DNA of 64,000 nt from the NCBI RefSeq assembly GCF_900114165.1, contig NZ_FOSB01000014.1:35975-99974 (forward strand), read 5' to 3'. A program made the position numbers and the translations under genes. A model generated the notes under the pieces. That model was not told the DNA's origin and made no database searches. It saw nothing but the letters and a program-made list of their open reading frames with translations. Of this stretch, positions 26,901 through 36,492 are shown piece after piece. Position 1 is the first letter of the stretch. Every line of letters begins with the position of its first letter. The DNA comes from Halobacillus dabanensis. Its GTDB lineage: Bacteria; Bacillota; Bacilli; Bacillales; Halobacillaceae.

Positions 26901-27368
26901 GACGCCACCTTTTATCAGACCGCGTGCCTGCTCTTCATAAGCATCTGCCAGTGCTTCGAATGTGGTACCCCCAGTAACGGAAAGGGTTTTCGTTGTAGGC
27001 CCCATCGCACCGGCAACGAAGCGGGGGCGGTCAGGGGTGCTGTAACGGGCCGCTGCTTTTTTGGCTATTTTAGCTGCTTCGATATTGATTTCTTCTGCCA
27101 GGTGTCCAAGGTCATATTCGTCTAACACAAGATCTGTCGCCCCGAAGGTGTTTGTTTCGATAATGTCTGCTCCTGCCTCCAGATAGCGGGAGTGAATGGA
27201 ATCCAGTAAGCTTGGATAAGTAAGGTTTAAGTATTCGTTACACCCTTCATATTCCTCGCCTCCGAAGTCTTGTGGAGAGAGGTTTGCTTCCTGTAGCATC
27301 GTCCCCATCGCCCCGTCAAGGATAAGAATTTTTTTCTGCAGTTGTTCATCAAACCATGCGGATGCCAT
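23913..27368 (-). CDS. metH: Cobalamin-dependent methionine synthase MetH
   Basis: At 1151 residues this is a full four-module enzyme that moves a methyl group from methyl-tetrahydrofolate to homocysteine through cobalamin. Modules in order: homocysteine binding (about 1-310; zinc Cys pair in [12 protein letters not shown]), folate binding (about 330-590; [15 protein letters not shown]), cap and B12-binding (about 640-880; lower-ligand His in GDVHDIGKN), and the SAM-dependent reactivation domain (about 900-1151; [15 protein letters not shown]). ATG follows AAAGGAAGG and overlaps the end of yitJ by 20 bases. It is the last gene of the SAM-riboswitch operon. The enzyme needs B12; no metE is in the window. 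Confidence 0.95.
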   Translation of the reverse strand: MASAWFDEQLQKKILILDGAMGTMLQEANLSPQDFGGEEYEGCNEYLNLTYPSLLDSIHSRYLEAGADIIETNTFGATDLVLDEYDLGHLAEEINIEAAKIAKKAAARYSTPDRPRFVAGAMGPTTKTLSVTGGTTFEALADAYEEQARGLIKGGVDILLLETSQDMLNVKAAFLGITKATEDLQKEMPLIVSGTIEPMGTTLAGQSIEAFYLSLEHMKPSVVGLNCATGPEFMRDHLRSLSELATTAVSCYPNAGLPDEEGVYHETPESLAAKVAGFAEKGWLNVVGGCCGTTPEHIRAIAEAVEKYQPRTAPDAHAHAVSGIEPLIYDDPGDRPILVGERTNVIGSRKFKRLIAEGKFEEASEIARAQVKKGAQVIDICLADPDRDEIQDMEAFMKQVVNKVKVPLVIDSTDVDVIEKALTYSQGKVIINSINLEDGEERFKEVLPFVKQYGAALVVGTIDEEGMAVTAQRKLEIAQRSHDILVEEYNINPQDIIFDPLVFPVGTGDEQYIGSAEATVEGIRLIKEHLPLCQTVLGVSNVSFGLPPVGREILNAVYLYHCTKAGLDYAIVNTEKLERYASIAAEEIDLADELLFQTSEETLASFTAFYRGKKKETKVPTSTMTLAERLAHYVVEGTKEGLLPDLEKALAEYETPLAIINGPLMDGMAEVGRLFNDNQLIVAEVLQSAEVMKTSVAYLEPHMEKGDTSNKKGKVLLATVKGDVHDIGKNLVEIILSNNGFDVVDLGIKVTPAELIQQIKQEEPTIVGLSGLLVKSAQQMVLTAQDLKQQEIDLPILVGGAALSRKFTHTKISPEYGGPVLYAKDAMDGLSISNQLSNDDQRDQFLGEQAEKQAAALSRVTKTAPKDTGGTAVAVKPKSSVSKTVPVYQPHDFEKHVIREHPVAHIEPYINMQMLIGHHLGLKGKFNKLLAEGNEKAVHLKGVVDGLLARAKTEAWIQPTAMYRFYPAQSDGDDVLIYDPKDQETVIERFTFPRQNKEPFLCLADYLRSVDSGEMDYVGFFAVTAGKGIRKRAVELKEQGHYLESHAIQALALETAEGLAEQVHQQIRDKWGFPDPTDFTMQERFSAKYQGQRYSFGYPACPDLDDQKKLFQLLRPEDIGIELTEECMMEPEASVTAMVFAHPEARYFNVI

Positions 27369-29208
27369 TGGAAACCTTCCTTTCTCGCTTTGCGCTTTGC
27401 TCTTTTATATATTTCGTCAACTCAACGGTTATATCGTAACGCAAAAATGGAGTGATCAAGTAGATTCCGTTGAATAGATCCAGTGCCGTATCAATTAATG
27501 ATTTGGAGATACGGATGCCCTCTGCTTGTGCTTTTGTTTTGTCTGTACCGGCAAGTTCCATTTTTTCCAGGACCTCTTTGGCAAGCGTGATTCCTGGTAC
27601 TTCGTTGTGTAAAAATTCGGCGTTGCGTATGCTCGTCAGTGGCATGATGCCGATGTAAATGGGAGCTTCTATATGTTTTGTTGCTTCGTATGCTTCAATC
27701 ATCTGCTCTTCATTGAACACAGGCTGACTGATGAAATAATCTGCTCCATATTTGATTTTCTTTTCCATTCGTCCTACGGCGCGGTTCAAGTTGCGCACGT
27801 TGGGATTAAAGGCAGCGGCTACAGAGAATGAGGTACTTTCGCCTAAAGATTTACCGGAGAATGAAATGCCTTTATTCATCTGTTTGATGTAATGAATCAA
27901 ATCGAACGAATTCAAATCATATACGGAGGTGGCACCAGGGAAGTCGCCTATTTTTGTCGGGTCCCCGGTGATCGCTAGAAGTTGACGGATACCAAGCGTG
28001 TGCAACCCCATCAAATGAGATTGTAACCCGAGCAGGTTGCGGTCCCGGCAGGCGATGTGGACGAGTGGGTCGATATCGTACTTTTCTTTGATAATAGAAG
28101 CAATAGCTGTGTTACAGATGCGTGGGGAAGCGAGTGAGTTATCAGCAAGTGTTAGAGAATCTATACCTGCTTCGCGTAATGCTTCAGCTCCTTGTAAAAA
28201 GCGCTCTGTCTTCAGTTTTTTCGGTGGATCGAGTTCGACGATAATCGATCGTCCTTTTTTTGCTTTCTCATGGAGGTGTGGGCGAGTATCCTTTGGTGCG
28301 GCAGCTATGACTTCTGTCTCTTTAGTAAAAGGAACCACCTTATCCTTAATAGGTGCTTTACCTTTGACGCGAGCGACAATCGCTTCAATATGTTCAGGTG
28401 TTGTGCCGCAACAGCCGCCAATGAGTCTTGCCCCTTGTTCATAAAGAGATTGAGCACTTTTCTGAAAGTAGGTCGGGTCGGTCGGATAGACGAGTCTACC
28501 ATCCTGGAAAGCTGGTAAACTGGCATTTGGATATGCGGACAGTACTGCTGTTTCAGGAAGAGGGACTTCTTCTAATGACTGTATCGTATGGTAGGGGCCG
28601 AGGCGGCAATTTACGCCTACCACGTCTGCGCCTAAGTCTTCCAGTTGTTTCAGGGCAGCTGGAAGAGAGGTGCCATCCTGAAGGACACCTGCTTCGTGCA
28701 TCGATACTTGAGCAATGATTGGCAAGTTGGTTTCTTTTCTGGCAATCTCTAATACAGTCCTTATTTCTTCTAGGTCGTAGTAGGTTTCAAGCAGAAGGCC
28801 ATCGACTTTTTCAAACAGAAGGCAATAGAGCTGTTCACGGAAACTCCGTTTGATTTCTTCTATGGAAACGGCTTGTTTCCGCACGCCACGAATGCCTCCG
28901 ATTGTTCCGACAACATATCGCTTCCCCCCCGATGCTTGTTTGGCAAGGCGAACTGCTGCTGTATTGATTTCTTTCACGTGATCTTGCAGGCCATAACGGG
29001 TGAGTTTAATATAGTTAGCCCCGTAAGTGTTTGTCTGGATAACGTCGGCTCCTGCATGCACATAGGCACGATGGACATTCAACACTTCTTCCGCATGGGA
29101 GAGGTTTAGTTCTTCAAAACATCGGTCAATCCCATAAGAGTAAAGAAGGGTGCCCATCGCTCCGTCTCCGATTAAAGTTTTATTTTGTAAATCTTCGCGT
29201 AAGTCCAT
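27349..29208 (-). CDS. yitJ: Bifunctional homocysteine S-methyltransferase/methylenetetrahydrofolate reductase (YitJ)
   Basis: A 619-residue fusion. The N-terminal half (about 1-290) is a homocysteine methyltransferase domain with [13 protein letters not shown] and the zinc site [11 protein letters not shown]. The C-terminal half (about 320-610) is a MetF-type reductase with [18 protein letters not shown] and [12 protein letters not shown], which makes methyl-tetrahydrofolate for the methionine synthase encoded next. AGGAGG lies ahead of the ATG, and the spacing to the upstream metC is three bases. Having both YitJ and MetH in one operon places two homocysteine methyltransferase domains together. 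Confidence 0.93.
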   Translation of the reverse strand: MDLREDLQNKTLIGDGAMGTLLYSYGIDRCFEELNLSHAEEVLNVHRAYVHAGADVIQTNTYGANYIKLTRYGLQDHVKEINTAAVRLAKQASGGKRYVVGTIGGIRGVRKQAVSIEEIKRSFREQLYCLLFEKVDGLLLETYYDLEEIRTVLEIARKETNLPIIAQVSMHEAGVLQDGTSLPAALKQLEDLGADVVGVNCRLGPYHTIQSLEEVPLPETAVLSAYPNASLPAFQDGRLVYPTDPTYFQKSAQSLYEQGARLIGGCCGTTPEHIEAIVARVKGKAPIKDKVVPFTKETEVIAAAPKDTRPHLHEKAKKGRSIIVELDPPKKLKTERFLQGAEALREAGIDSLTLADNSLASPRICNTAIASIIKEKYDIDPLVHIACRDRNLLGLQSHLMGLHTLGIRQLLAITGDPTKIGDFPGATSVYDLNSFDLIHYIKQMNKGISFSGKSLGESTSFSVAAAFNPNVRNLNRAVGRMEKKIKYGADYFISQPVFNEEQMIEAYEATKHIEAPIYIGIMPLTSIRNAEFLHNEVPGITLAKEVLEKMELAGTDKTKAQAEGIRISKSLIDTALDLFNGIYLITPFLRYDITVELTKYIKEQSAKRERKVSNGIRMV

Positions 29209-29211
29209 GGT

Positions 29212-30390
29212 TCAACCTCCTGTTTGTAAAAGTGTGTAGGCTTCTGTTTTCCCGAGTGCCTGCTCAAAGTCTTTGATCAAGTCGTCTGGGTTTTCAAGTC
29301 CGACAGACAAACGGAGCAGGCCATCCGTAATGCCGCGTTTCTCGCGTTCTGCTTTCGGCATGGAAGCATGAGACATTCTTGCAGGGTAGGAAAGGATGGA
29401 TTCGACTGCCCCAAGACTGACGGCATAGACGGGAAGCTCTACATGCTTAGTGAACTGACGGACAGCCACCTCGTCTTTTAAACGAAACGAAAGGACGGCT
29501 CCGGAACCTTCGGCTTGGTGAGAATGGATCGAGTTGCCTGGGTGACAACGGAATCCTGGATAATACACGTGTTCCACTAGAGGATGATTGCTTAATGCAT
29601 CTGCGATTTTTACAGCAGAAGCGGCGGATTGTGTAATTCGGCAATGCAGAGTTTTCAAGCCGCGAAGCACGAGCCAACAATCGTGTGCGCCTAGAATGGA
29701 TCCGAATGAATTTTGTAAAAAGCCGAGTTGTTCTCCGATTTCTTTATTTCGAGTGGCGGCGAGGCCGGCGACGACATCGCTATGCCCAGCGATGAATTTT
29801 GTTGCACTATGCAAAACAAGGTCAGCGCCAAGGTCAAGCGGACGCTGTAGAGCAGGGGTCATGAACGTGTTGTCGACAAACGTCCAACAATTGTTCGCTT
29901 TCGCTAATTTCGCAACGGCACGGATATCCGTGATTTCCAGCGTCGGATTTGATGGCGTTTCGATATACAAGAGCTTCGTATTCGGTTGGATAGCAGTGGC
30001 CACGGAATGGAGATCCGTCATATCTACGAATGTGTGATCGATTCCAAACCTTTGAAGAACGTCATGGATCATTCGGAATGTCCCGCCGTACACATCCTGG
30101 GTAATGACGACATGATCTCCTTTCGACAAAAGCATGAACGCGGTGGATATGGCCGCCATTCCTGAGGCGAAGGCGTAGCCGTGAGTTCCGTTCTCAAGGC
30201 CGGCGATCGTGTCTTCGAGTGCTGTTCGCGTCGGATTGCCAGACCGGCTGTAATCATAAACGCCTGGCTGATCGAAGTCCTGCTGATGGAAGGTGGATGA
30301 TTGTTGGATCGGAACGCTGACGGCACCTGTGTTCGGGTCGAATTTATGGTCATTGTGCAACAGACGAGTTTGCAAAGAATGATCGGTCAT
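29212..30390 (-). CDS. metC: Cystathionine beta-lyase MetC
   Basis: A 392-residue PLP enzyme of the Cys/Met metabolism family that splits cystathionine to homocysteine, pyruvate and ammonia. The PLP Lys lies in HSATKFIAGHSD, with YSRSGNPTR, the phosphate-binding FASGMAAIS and the substrate-binding RLSVGLENPDDL also visible. It overlaps metI by four bases and follows it as the second step of transsulfuration. Beta- and gamma-lyase activities are hard to separate by sequence; the gene order metI-metC, known from B. subtilis, supports this call. Confidence 0.9.
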   Translation of the reverse strand: MTDHSLQTRLLHNDHKFDPNTGAVSVPIQQSSTFHQQDFDQPGVYDYSRSGNPTRTALEDTIAGLENGTHGYAFASGMAAISTAFMLLSKGDHVVITQDVYGGTFRMIHDVLQRFGIDHTFVDMTDLHSVATAIQPNTKLLYIETPSNPTLEITDIRAVAKLAKANNCWTFVDNTFMTPALQRPLDLGADLVLHSATKFIAGHSDVVAGLAATRNKEIGEQLGFLQNSFGSILGAHDCWLVLRGLKTLHCRITQSAASAVKIADALSNHPLVEHVYYPGFRCHPGNSIHSHQAEGSGAVLSFRLKDEVAVRQFTKHVELPVYAVSLGAVESILSYPARMSHASMPKAEREKRGITDGLLRLSVGLENPDDLIKDFEQALGKTEAYTLLQTGG

Positions 30391-31505
30391 CGTAATGATT
30401 CCTCCTTAGGTAGTTGATTCAACGTGTATTCTAGATCTTGAATTAGGTCATCGATATGTTCAACACCGACAGAAAAACGAAGCAGGCGGTTACACACGCC
30501 GTAGCTGATACGAGTTTCTTCTGGGATATCTGCATGTGTTTGGGTGGCCGGATAGGTAATGAAACTTTCCACACCCCCGAGACTTTCCGCAAAGCTGATG
30601 AGCTTCAAATGCCGTAAAAAAGGGTCCACATATGCTTCTGATTTTAGTCGGAAGGAAACCATCCCCCCTTTTCCAGGATAAAAAATATCTGTCACCTGTG
30701 GATGGTTCTCGAAATAAGAGACGATTGCCTTAGCGTTTGATTCGTGTTGTCTCATCCGGAGAGGGAGGGTCTTCATCCCGCGCATGACGAGCCACGAATC
30801 GAAAGGGGAAAGGACGGCGCCCGATGTGTTTTGGTGAAAGGCGAGTTTTTCGGTCACGTCTTTTCCTTTACTGACGAGAATCCCTGCGAGGACATCATTG
30901 TGACCAGCTAAATATTTCGTCGCGCTATGGATGACGATATCGGCCCCTTCTGTGATGGGCTGTTGCAAGACAGGTGTGTAAAGGGTGTTATCGACGAGCA
31001 ACAATAAATCGTGAGCTTTCGCCAGGGTGGAAAATTTCTTTATGTCAGTTGTGTGCATCAAAGGGTTTGTCGGTGTTTCAATATAAATCGCTTTTGTCCG
31101 CTCGTTTATATGACCGCAGAGCTGTTCGAATTGGTGGGGATCACAGTAATGGAAACGAAGATCGTATCGCTCTGCCATATACTCGAATAAGCGGAAGGTA
31201 CCGCCGTATAAATCTTCGGAAACAATGATTTCATCGCCTTTTTTAAAAAGCGATAAGGCTGTCTGGATAGCGGCCATACCTGAACTGAAGGCAAATCCAG
31301 CATCACCGCCCTCAATATCAGCGATGGATGATTCAAGAATTTGACGGGTCGGGTTTCCTGTTCTTGTATAATCGAACCCGGTAGATTCTCCAAGACCGGG
31401 ATGTCGAAATGGGGTAGAAAAATAGACGGGTGGATTAATAGCCCCTGTCGGTTCATCATGCTGATTTCCTGTCTGGACAAATTTTGTATCGGTGTGAGGA
31501 CACAT
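30387..31505 (-). CDS. metI: Cystathionine gamma-synthase/O-acetylhomoserine thiolyase MetI
   Basis: About 372 residues, in the same PLP family as MetC. It joins an activated homoserine with cysteine (or sulfide) to make cystathionine (or homocysteine). Motifs: DYTRTGNPTRQ, AFSSGMAAIQTA, the PLP Lys in HSATKYLAGHND and RFSVGVEHIDDL. Start chosen at ATG 31505, eight bases after AAAGGAGTG; a GTG at 31514 sits inside that ribosome site and is rejected. It is the first gene of the operon and lies about 56 bases after the riboswitch terminator. Confidence 0.92.
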   Translation of the reverse strand: MCPHTDTKFVQTGNQHDEPTGAINPPVYFSTPFRHPGLGESTGFDYTRTGNPTRQILESSIADIEGGDAGFAFSSGMAAIQTALSLFKKGDEIIVSEDLYGGTFRLFEYMAERYDLRFHYCDPHQFEQLCGHINERTKAIYIETPTNPLMHTTDIKKFSTLAKAHDLLLLVDNTLYTPVLQQPITEGADIVIHSATKYLAGHNDVLAGILVSKGKDVTEKLAFHQNTSGAVLSPFDSWLVMRGMKTLPLRMRQHESNAKAIVSYFENHPQVTDIFYPGKGGMVSFRLKSEAYVDPFLRHLKLISFAESLGGVESFITYPATQTHADIPEETRISYGVCNRLLRFSVGVEHIDDLIQDLEYTLNQLPKEESLR

Positions 31506-31561
31506 GGAATTCACTCCTTTATTAGGTTCATGCGTTTATACTTTAAAGATATAGAAAAATG

Positions 31562-31591
31562 AAAAAAGCCTTCTTAAAGAAGAAGGCTTTT
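31562..31591 (-). terminator. Riboswitch-controlled terminator before metI
   Basis: On the minus strand AAAAGCCTTCTT, a short loop and AAGAAGGCTTTT form the expression-platform hairpin ending in T's. SAM binding to the upstream aptamer should favour it. Confidence 0.9.
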
Positions 31592-31599
31592 GTGTGTAG

Positions 31600-31722
31600 G
31601 GCTCTTCTTCTTATCTTTCAAGTTGAATAAACAACTTGCTGGAGTTAGCACCTTTCTGGTCGCGACCAGGGGTTGCTGAGGCTTCACAGGGCCAGTCCCT
31701 CTGCCTCTCTTGATAAGAGATT
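31600..31722 (-). promoter_or_regulatory. SAM-I (S-box) riboswitch
   Basis: The minus strand reads CTTATCAAGAGAGGCAGAGG, then GACTGGCCC, GAAGCCTCAGCAACC, a hairpin closed by CTGGTCGCGACCAG, AGGTGCTAACTCC, and a returning GATAAGAAG that pairs with the start (P1). These are the conserved S-box elements. With the terminator at 31562-31591 it should switch off metI-metC-yitJ-metH when SAM is plentiful. Confidence 0.97.
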
Positions 31723-31750
31723 CGATTGTAATTTTTTCTAATTGCTGACT

Positions 31751-31779
31751 ACTCTACACTACTCAGAAAGTTTTGACAA
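31751..31779 (-). promoter_or_regulatory. Promoter of the methionine operon
   Basis: On the minus strand TTGTCA (31774-31779) and TAGAGT (31751-31756) stand 17 bases apart, about 30 bases before the riboswitch. Confidence 0.6.
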
Positions 31780-31885
31780 TATGCAAGAAAGAATTTTTTG
31801 AAAAATTTTGGTATAGAAGAAGCCTGCTTCAGAGAAGCAGGCTGTTTCATGTGAGGGCGTAGAGAACATTTTTATTTCTCGTCTG

Positions 31886-32218
31886 TTAATGGCAAATTCC
31901 TAAATTGTAGAGAATCGTCTTTAGCTGAAGTGCCAAAGTACCTACCCAAAACAAGTGAGTAACGATGCTGATGCTGTACCATGTCTTCTTTTTTGATAGA
32001 TGATTCCTCTTCTTATACATGAAGGCAATCATGGGAATAGTTATGATGGAAAAAACAGCTGTCAGACCGAGGATGCCTTTATAATCACGAATCCATATAA
32101 AGTCGTTGAAAAGGGGGACAATAATCGTTGAAGTATAGATGACATTAAGGAAGTAAATCCCCATTGCCCAGGAGATAATCATGAATAAGAGGGTGATCAA
32201 AAGAGGATAAGTTTTCAC
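31886..32218 (-). CDS. Small multi-pass membrane protein of unknown function
   Basis: About 110 residues with four hydrophobic segments: PLLITLLFMIISWAMGIYFL, IVPLFNDFIWI, GILGLTAVFSIITIPMIAFMY, and VTHLFWVGTLALQL. A basic stretch, KKRNHLSKKK, lies between the third and fourth. The start is GTG at 32218 after GAGGAGTTGTG; a longer frame to 32239 begins before that site. I do not recognise the family. It stands alone between the methionine operon leader and the broken DUF4385 gene. Possible roles are not indicated by any motif. Confidence 0.65.
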   Translation of the reverse strand: MKTYPLLITLLFMIISWAMGIYFLNVIYTSTIIVPLFNDFIWIRDYKGILGLTAVFSIITIPMIAFMYKKRNHLSKKKTWYSISIVTHLFWVGTLALQLKTILYNLGICH

Positions 32219-32301
32219 GCACACAACTCCTCGCTTCATTAATCCGATTCGTTTACTCGGGTTAATGTTATCCTACGTTCCCATTCAGAAATTGTCAACC
32301 A

Positions 32302-32749
32302 TTATCCATACTCTTTTTGATGGGCCTTCTTTTTCTTCAAATATTCTTCATCCTCCTGGGCTTTCTTCCATTTTACTTCGAAAATCCTGGCTGATCCGGG
32401 CTTTTTCTTCATCGATTTCCCGCTCGTTGATATTCCCGTTTTGATCATACTTCTTTCCGCTTTCGTAATTAGCATACCTCCTCGAGCGGGTATAGCCCAT
32501 TTGTAGGAACTTTCTTGCCATATCCATTCCGACAAAATCTCCGTCTTGTTTGTAATCCAAAAACATTCGATAAATTTTTTCTGAAGATTCTTTGGCTATC
32601 TCTGGTATTTTGAACCTCCAGTAGGGCAGGATTTCACTTTTATAAGGCTAGACGAGAAGAACGCCTTGCTCCCCCCTGCCGACTCGATATTTTCCGGACT
32701 CTTTCCGAAAATCTATATGATCGAAATCGAGGTTATAATCAAAGGCCAT
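32302..32749 (-). pseudogene. Broken DUF4385 protein gene
   Basis: Read on the minus strand from ATG 32749, one frame gives FDYNLDFDHIDFRKE, then YRVGRGEQGVLLV, then an in-frame TAG at 32648-32650. After the stop the same frame goes on with SEILPYWRFKIPEIAKESS, FVGMDMARKFLQMGYTR and RRYANYESGKKYD. Near 32380-32400 the reading shifts to another frame, which ends FEVKWKKAQEDEEYL. Together these make one complete DUF4385-like protein (about 149 codons) with a nonsense mutation and a frameshift. It begins at the glutaminase stop codon, so it was once co-transcribed with glsA. Confidence 0.85.
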
Positions 32750-32750
32750 A

Positions 32751-33707
32751 TTATCCTGACCTTTCCGTGTTTTCAACACCAAACATGTTTAGTTCTAAGT
32801 CCTGGGAAAGTTTTTTGATCAGCGCACCACCGGCCGTGCTGTTTCCTTTTTCATCGATAGCGGGTCCTACGATACCCAAACCCATACGGCCGGGGATGGA
32901 GCCTATAATACTGCCGGAAACCCCGCTTTTACATGGAAAGCCAGCTTCTACGGCAAAATGGCCAGAAGAATTGTACATGCCTGAACTCATCATAATTGCT
33001 TTTACCGTGCGAAGGTGGTGGGACGGGATTAACTTTTCCCCTGTGTCCAGATCAAGGCCCCCTTTAGCAAGGAAAAGTCCAACACGAGCAAAATCATGAC
33101 CGCACATCATTACAGAGTTCATGCGGAAATAAAGGTCCAGTGCATCTTCTACATCTGAAACAAGGGTCCCTGTGCTATGCATGAAATAGGCGAGAGAACG
33201 ATTACGTGCTCCGTTCGCTTTTTCGGATTGATACACCTCTTCACTCATTTCGAGCTCATGATTGTTGGTGATTTGACGTAAAAATTTCAGGTAGCGGTCG
33301 AAGCGCTTCTCTGCATTTTGTCCTTTGATGAGTGCAGCAACAGCAATGGCTCCAGCGTTGATCATCGGATTGAATGGCTTATGGGTGTCATAGGACTCTA
33401 ATTGACTGATCGAGTTAAAGAAGTCGCCCATCGGTTCCATGCCGACGGTTTGAAAAACGCGCTCTTTTCCAAAATCCTGGAGAGCGAGCATTAACCCGAT
33501 AATCTTAGAAGTGCTCTGCATAGGAACATATTGGTTTGTATCGCCAGCAGAAAAACATTCACCATCCGTCGTAATAATCGAGATACCCAGATAGTCTTTC
33601 ATCGTTTCATCGAATTGGGGAATTGTCATATTTACACTGCCGGAAGAAGCGAAAGGCCGACTGTCTTCAATGGCTTCCTGGAGGTATTCATTCGTAAGCT
33701 CTTGCAT
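32751..33707 (-). CDS. glsA: Glutaminase A
   Basis: A 318-residue serine-dependent glutaminase (beta-lactamase-like fold) that turns glutamine into glutamate and ammonia. The active-site motif is QSTSKIIG (Ser-x-x-Lys, about residues 64-67). Substrate-binding NPMINAGAIA, the Glu/Asn region in SEKANGARNRSLAYFM, and the Tyr in MYNSSGHFA are also present. ATG follows AAAGGAGTTAAATC. Glutamate matters as a counter-ion and osmolyte precursor in salt-adapted bacteria. The former partner gene just downstream has decayed. Confidence 0.93.
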   Translation of the reverse strand: MQELTNEYLQEAIEDSRPFASSGSVNMTIPQFDETMKDYLGISIITTDGECFSAGDTNQYVPMQSTSKIIGLMLALQDFGKERVFQTVGMEPMGDFFNSISQLESYDTHKPFNPMINAGAIAVAALIKGQNAEKRFDRYLKFLRQITNNHELEMSEEVYQSEKANGARNRSLAYFMHSTGTLVSDVEDALDLYFRMNSVMMCGHDFARVGLFLAKGGLDLDTGEKLIPSHHLRTVKAIMMSSGMYNSSGHFAVEAGFPCKSGVSGSIIGSIPGRMGLGIVGPAIDEKGNSTAGGALIKKLSQDLELNMFGVENTERSG

Positions 33708-33737
33708 GATTTAACTCCTTTTTATTGATTTAATCAT

Positions 33738-33776
33738 TGGACCCTCTCTCCCCTGTTAGCTAACAAGAGAAGAGGG
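33738..33776. repeat. Inverted repeat upstream of glsA
   Basis: CCCTCTCTCCCCTGTTAGC and its near complement GCTAACAAGAGAAGAGGG form a hairpin in the glsA upstream region. A moderately T-rich plus-strand tail could make it a terminator, or it could be a control site; nothing decides this. Confidence 0.45.
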
Positions 33777-33953
33777 CTTTGTGTGACTTTTGTTCTTTAG
33801 AAAAACTCAAACGATTGTCTTGTTATTATGTACCCTTTCCATAAAGGGGGGTAAACAGGGGGGATAGAGATGAAGGGCAGGGATTTTACTGCGGGAGAAT
33901 AATAAAGAGACTGGCACATAAGCAAAAAGCAACCAGTTAAAATCATGAAAATA

Positions 33954-33998
33954 AAAACGCATGAAATCAAGATTTTCAAATCAGATTTCATGCGTTTT
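33954..33998 (-). terminator. Terminator of the cydAB operon
   Basis: AAAACGCATGAAATC and GATTTCATGCGTTTT make a perfect fifteen-base stem ending in TTTTTAT on the minus strand, just after cydB. The reading frame at 33797-33991 runs into this hairpin and has no ribosome site, so it is not called. Confidence 0.88.
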
Positions 33999-34036
33999 AT
34001 TCATTTTATAATGGTTTTGTCCCAGCCGCTTACACG

Positions 34037-35062
34037 TTATTCTTGCTTCAAATAACGTCGATCTTTAAGGAAAAGGCGCCAGAACAAAATGAAAGCCGGA
34101 ATGAGGATGCCGAACCCTACTGCATAAACGATCAACATTTGGTAGAACGTTTCTGGATTTGTAAAACCATCCGCAATCGTAAGGTCCGGGTAAATCAAAT
34201 ATGGGAGGTGGGCAGATCCATAGGCATAAATGGCCACGGCATACTGCAAACCGATCATGATTACAGCAAAACGAGCAAGCCCGCGGTGCCCATCCTTCTT
34301 TTTGACAAAAAGAAGCGCATAACCGATAAGGAAGAATAACAAAGATAATCCGAAAGCAATCCAGTTTTGCTGGATGTTTTCAACGATCCACGAAGCTTCT
34401 GATGGAAACGTACCAATTGTCAGCATTGCAATAGCGATACTGATGGGGCCAAGCCAGAGAGAATGTTTCCGGAATGTATCATACGCATCCCAGTCTTCTG
34501 CTTCTTTCGCATAATCCATTAAGAACATGGCGGAAATGAACAATTCCGTTGATAACCCAAAAAGGATGTGCATGTACAAGGTCGGGTGGGTGAGCAACTC
34601 CCCGTACTGTAACCGAGGATAGTCGTTTTCAAAGATGACGAAGCCTCCTAAGGTAATCGGTAGAATACTGACGAGCAACGCAGGGATGATGAGTCCTGTA
34701 AAGCCGGAAGTGAGCCGAAGTAAATCTTGATATTTCCCTGCATGATGTTGGAAGACCATGAACGTTGTCCGTATAGTTAAAAGCAAAATGCCAAGGGCCA
34801 CTGGGACAAGCAGTACACTTCCGAGGAGTGTCGTCGCGAACGGGAAGAAAGTGACGACAGATACGACGAAAATGACAAGAAAGACGTTGGTCACTTCCCA
34901 TGTCGGGGAAAGGAAACGGTTTGCAATCTGGGCAGCACTTTTTTCCTCTTTTTTTCCGTATATCATTCCCCAGAACCCGGCTCCAAAGTCCAGAGACCCG
35001 AGGATGGAGTAGACGAATAGTAAACTCCAAAGTATCGTAATCGCAAGTGTTGATGCTTCCAT
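34037..35062 (-). CDS. cydB: Cytochrome bd-type quinol oxidase subunit II
   Basis: A 341-residue membrane protein with about eight to nine spans. Family features are the N-terminal LWSLLFVYSILGSLDFGAG and the following MIYGKKEEK loop, FLSPTWEVTNVFLVIF, and LLTIRTTFMVFQHH. It supports subunit I in reducing oxygen with quinol electrons. It resembles B. subtilis YthB by length and by its fellow gene. ATG follows AGAAAGGATATATAG. It lies about 32 bases after cydA in the same transcript. No cydCD assembly genes are near. Confidence 0.9.
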   Translation of the reverse strand: MEASTLAITILWSLLFVYSILGSLDFGAGFWGMIYGKKEEKSAAQIANRFLSPTWEVTNVFLVIFVVSVVTFFPFATTLLGSVLLVPVALGILLLTIRTTFMVFQHHAGKYQDLLRLTSGFTGLIIPALLVSILPITLGGFVIFENDYPRLQYGELLTHPTLYMHILFGLSTELFISAMFLMDYAKEAEDWDAYDTFRKHSLWLGPISIAIAMLTIGTFPSEASWIVENIQQNWIAFGLSLLFFLIGYALLFVKKKDGHRGLARFAVIMIGLQYAVAIYAYGSAHLPYLIYPDLTIADGFTNPETFYQMLIVYAVGFGILIPAFILFWRLFLKDRRYLKQE

Positions 35063-35094
35063 AGACTATATATCCTTTCTGGGATTGATTTTCC

Positions 35095-36426
35095 TTACAC
35101 TCCTCGTGCTTCCAAATCTTCTCTGACAGGGTTGTGTTTGAAGTAGTATCTCATCACAAATCCAGTGACAAATAATAAGGTGATGTAAAGAGTCATGAAC
35201 AGATAGAAAAGAAATCCGACACTATTGGATTTAGTCGCTGCATCTTCCGTGCGCAGTACTTGATTGATGGTCCATGGTTGACGCCCGATACAACTGAAGC
35301 ACCAGCCAGCCTCGATGGCAATCATAGCAAGTGGTCCACTGACGACGAGGATCGCTAGCAGCCAATTAGGAAATTCCCTCTTCAAAACGTGTTTCCAGAA
35401 CAAGGCGAGGAATGCGACCAGGATAAGTACGGTACCAATCCCTACCATCACATTGAAAAGGATGTGGACATAGAGGGGAGGCCATAATTCTTCCGGGAAT
35501 TCGTTTAGCCCGATCACTTCCGTATCAAATCGGTCGTCAGCCAGGAAACTGAGGGCATATGGAATTTCAATCGCATATTTCACCCGCTGATCTTCGAGAG
35601 AGGTGTAGCCTCCGATAGAAAGAGGAGCGTAACGTTGCGTTTCGAATAACCCTTCTGCTGCTGCGAGCTTTCTAGGGTTGTACTCATGAAGCATTTGCGC
35701 AGTATCGTGACCGTTGATTGCTGTTGCTAAAGACATGAGAGCTCCAAAGTAAAGGGCGATGGTGAGAGCTTTTTTATGATACGTTCGTTCTGCACTTGAA
35801 ATTTTTCTTCTCATAAGACGAAGGGCGGCAATGGAGGCAATCAGAAAAGCGACAGTTGTGTAGGCGGACAAGGTGACGTGCATGGCCGTTACACCGAAAC
35901 TAGGATTGAAGAAAGCAGCCCACGTGTCAACGTCAGTGATTTCACCGTCAGGAGTGATGTTGAACCCGGCTGGTGTGTTCATCCAAGCGTGGACATCTGT
36001 GATTAAAATCGCGGACGCAGTCGCACCTAGAGCCACGGAAATAATACTTACGAGTCTTAATGTTGGTGGCAGACGATCAGCGGCATATAAATAAATCGAC
36101 ATAAATACCGCCTCAATGAGGAAGGCGAAAATCTCCATTTGGAATGGAAGGGCGATGACTTGTCCGACAATCTCCATGAAATCGGGGAATAGAAGCGAGA
36201 TCATGACACCGACAATGGTGCCTGAAGCAATTGACACTGCAAGTAAGATAGCGAAACCTTTCGTCCATCGTTTCGCCATCAACGCATAATCCGGATCTTT
36301 TTTAATAAAGTGCAAGACTTCCGCGATGATGATCATCACTGGAAGCCCGACACCGATCGTTGCATAAATGATATGGAACCCGAGCGAAGTTCCGAACAAA
36401 GCCCGGGCCATTACGACGATATCCAT
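35095..36426 (-). CDS. cydA: Cytochrome bd-type quinol oxidase subunit I
   Basis: About 443 residues, the heme-bearing subunit. It has the His near the start in GTSLGFHIIYATIGVG (heme b595 side), the second His ligand region in ITAMHVTLSAY-like FGVTAMHVTLSAY, and the invariant GRQPWTI near the C-terminus. The quinol (Q) loop is short, as in cyanide-insensitive/YthA-type oxidases. Start chosen at ATG 36426 after GAGGTGGAGATCA. The bd oxidases work at low oxygen and do not pump protons. It lies 66 bases after a methyltransferase gene on the same strand. Confidence 0.93.
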   Translation of the reverse strand: MDIVVMARALFGTSLGFHIIYATIGVGLPVMIIIAEVLHFIKKDPDYALMAKRWTKGFAILLAVSIASGTIVGVMISLLFPDFMEIVGQVIALPFQMEIFAFLIEAVFMSIYLYAADRLPPTLRLVSIISVALGATASAILITDVHAWMNTPAGFNITPDGEITDVDTWAAFFNPSFGVTAMHVTLSAYTTVAFLIASIAALRLMRRKISSAERTYHKKALTIALYFGALMSLATAINGHDTAQMLHEYNPRKLAAAEGLFETQRYAPLSIGGYTSLEDQRVKYAIEIPYALSFLADDRFDTEVIGLNEFPEELWPPLYVHILFNVMVGIGTVLILVAFLALFWKHVLKREFPNWLLAILVVSGPLAMIAIEAGWCFSCIGRQPWTINQVLRTEDAATKSNSVGFLFYLFMTLYITLLFVTGFVMRYYFKHNPVREDLEARGV

Positions 36427-36492
36427 TGATCTCCACCTCACAAACGATTTCAATACAACGTTTATTTTTCCAATGTGATGGTGGATTATGCG

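Noticed and set aside
31600..31722. Considered a T-box instead of an S-box ahead of metI
   Set aside because: The core GGGTGGNACCGCG is absent, while all SAM-I blocks are present.
33797..33991. 64-codon frame with a lipobox-like LTGC
   Set aside because: No ribosome site; its start is inside the cydB terminator hairpin and the composition is unlike a lipoprotein.
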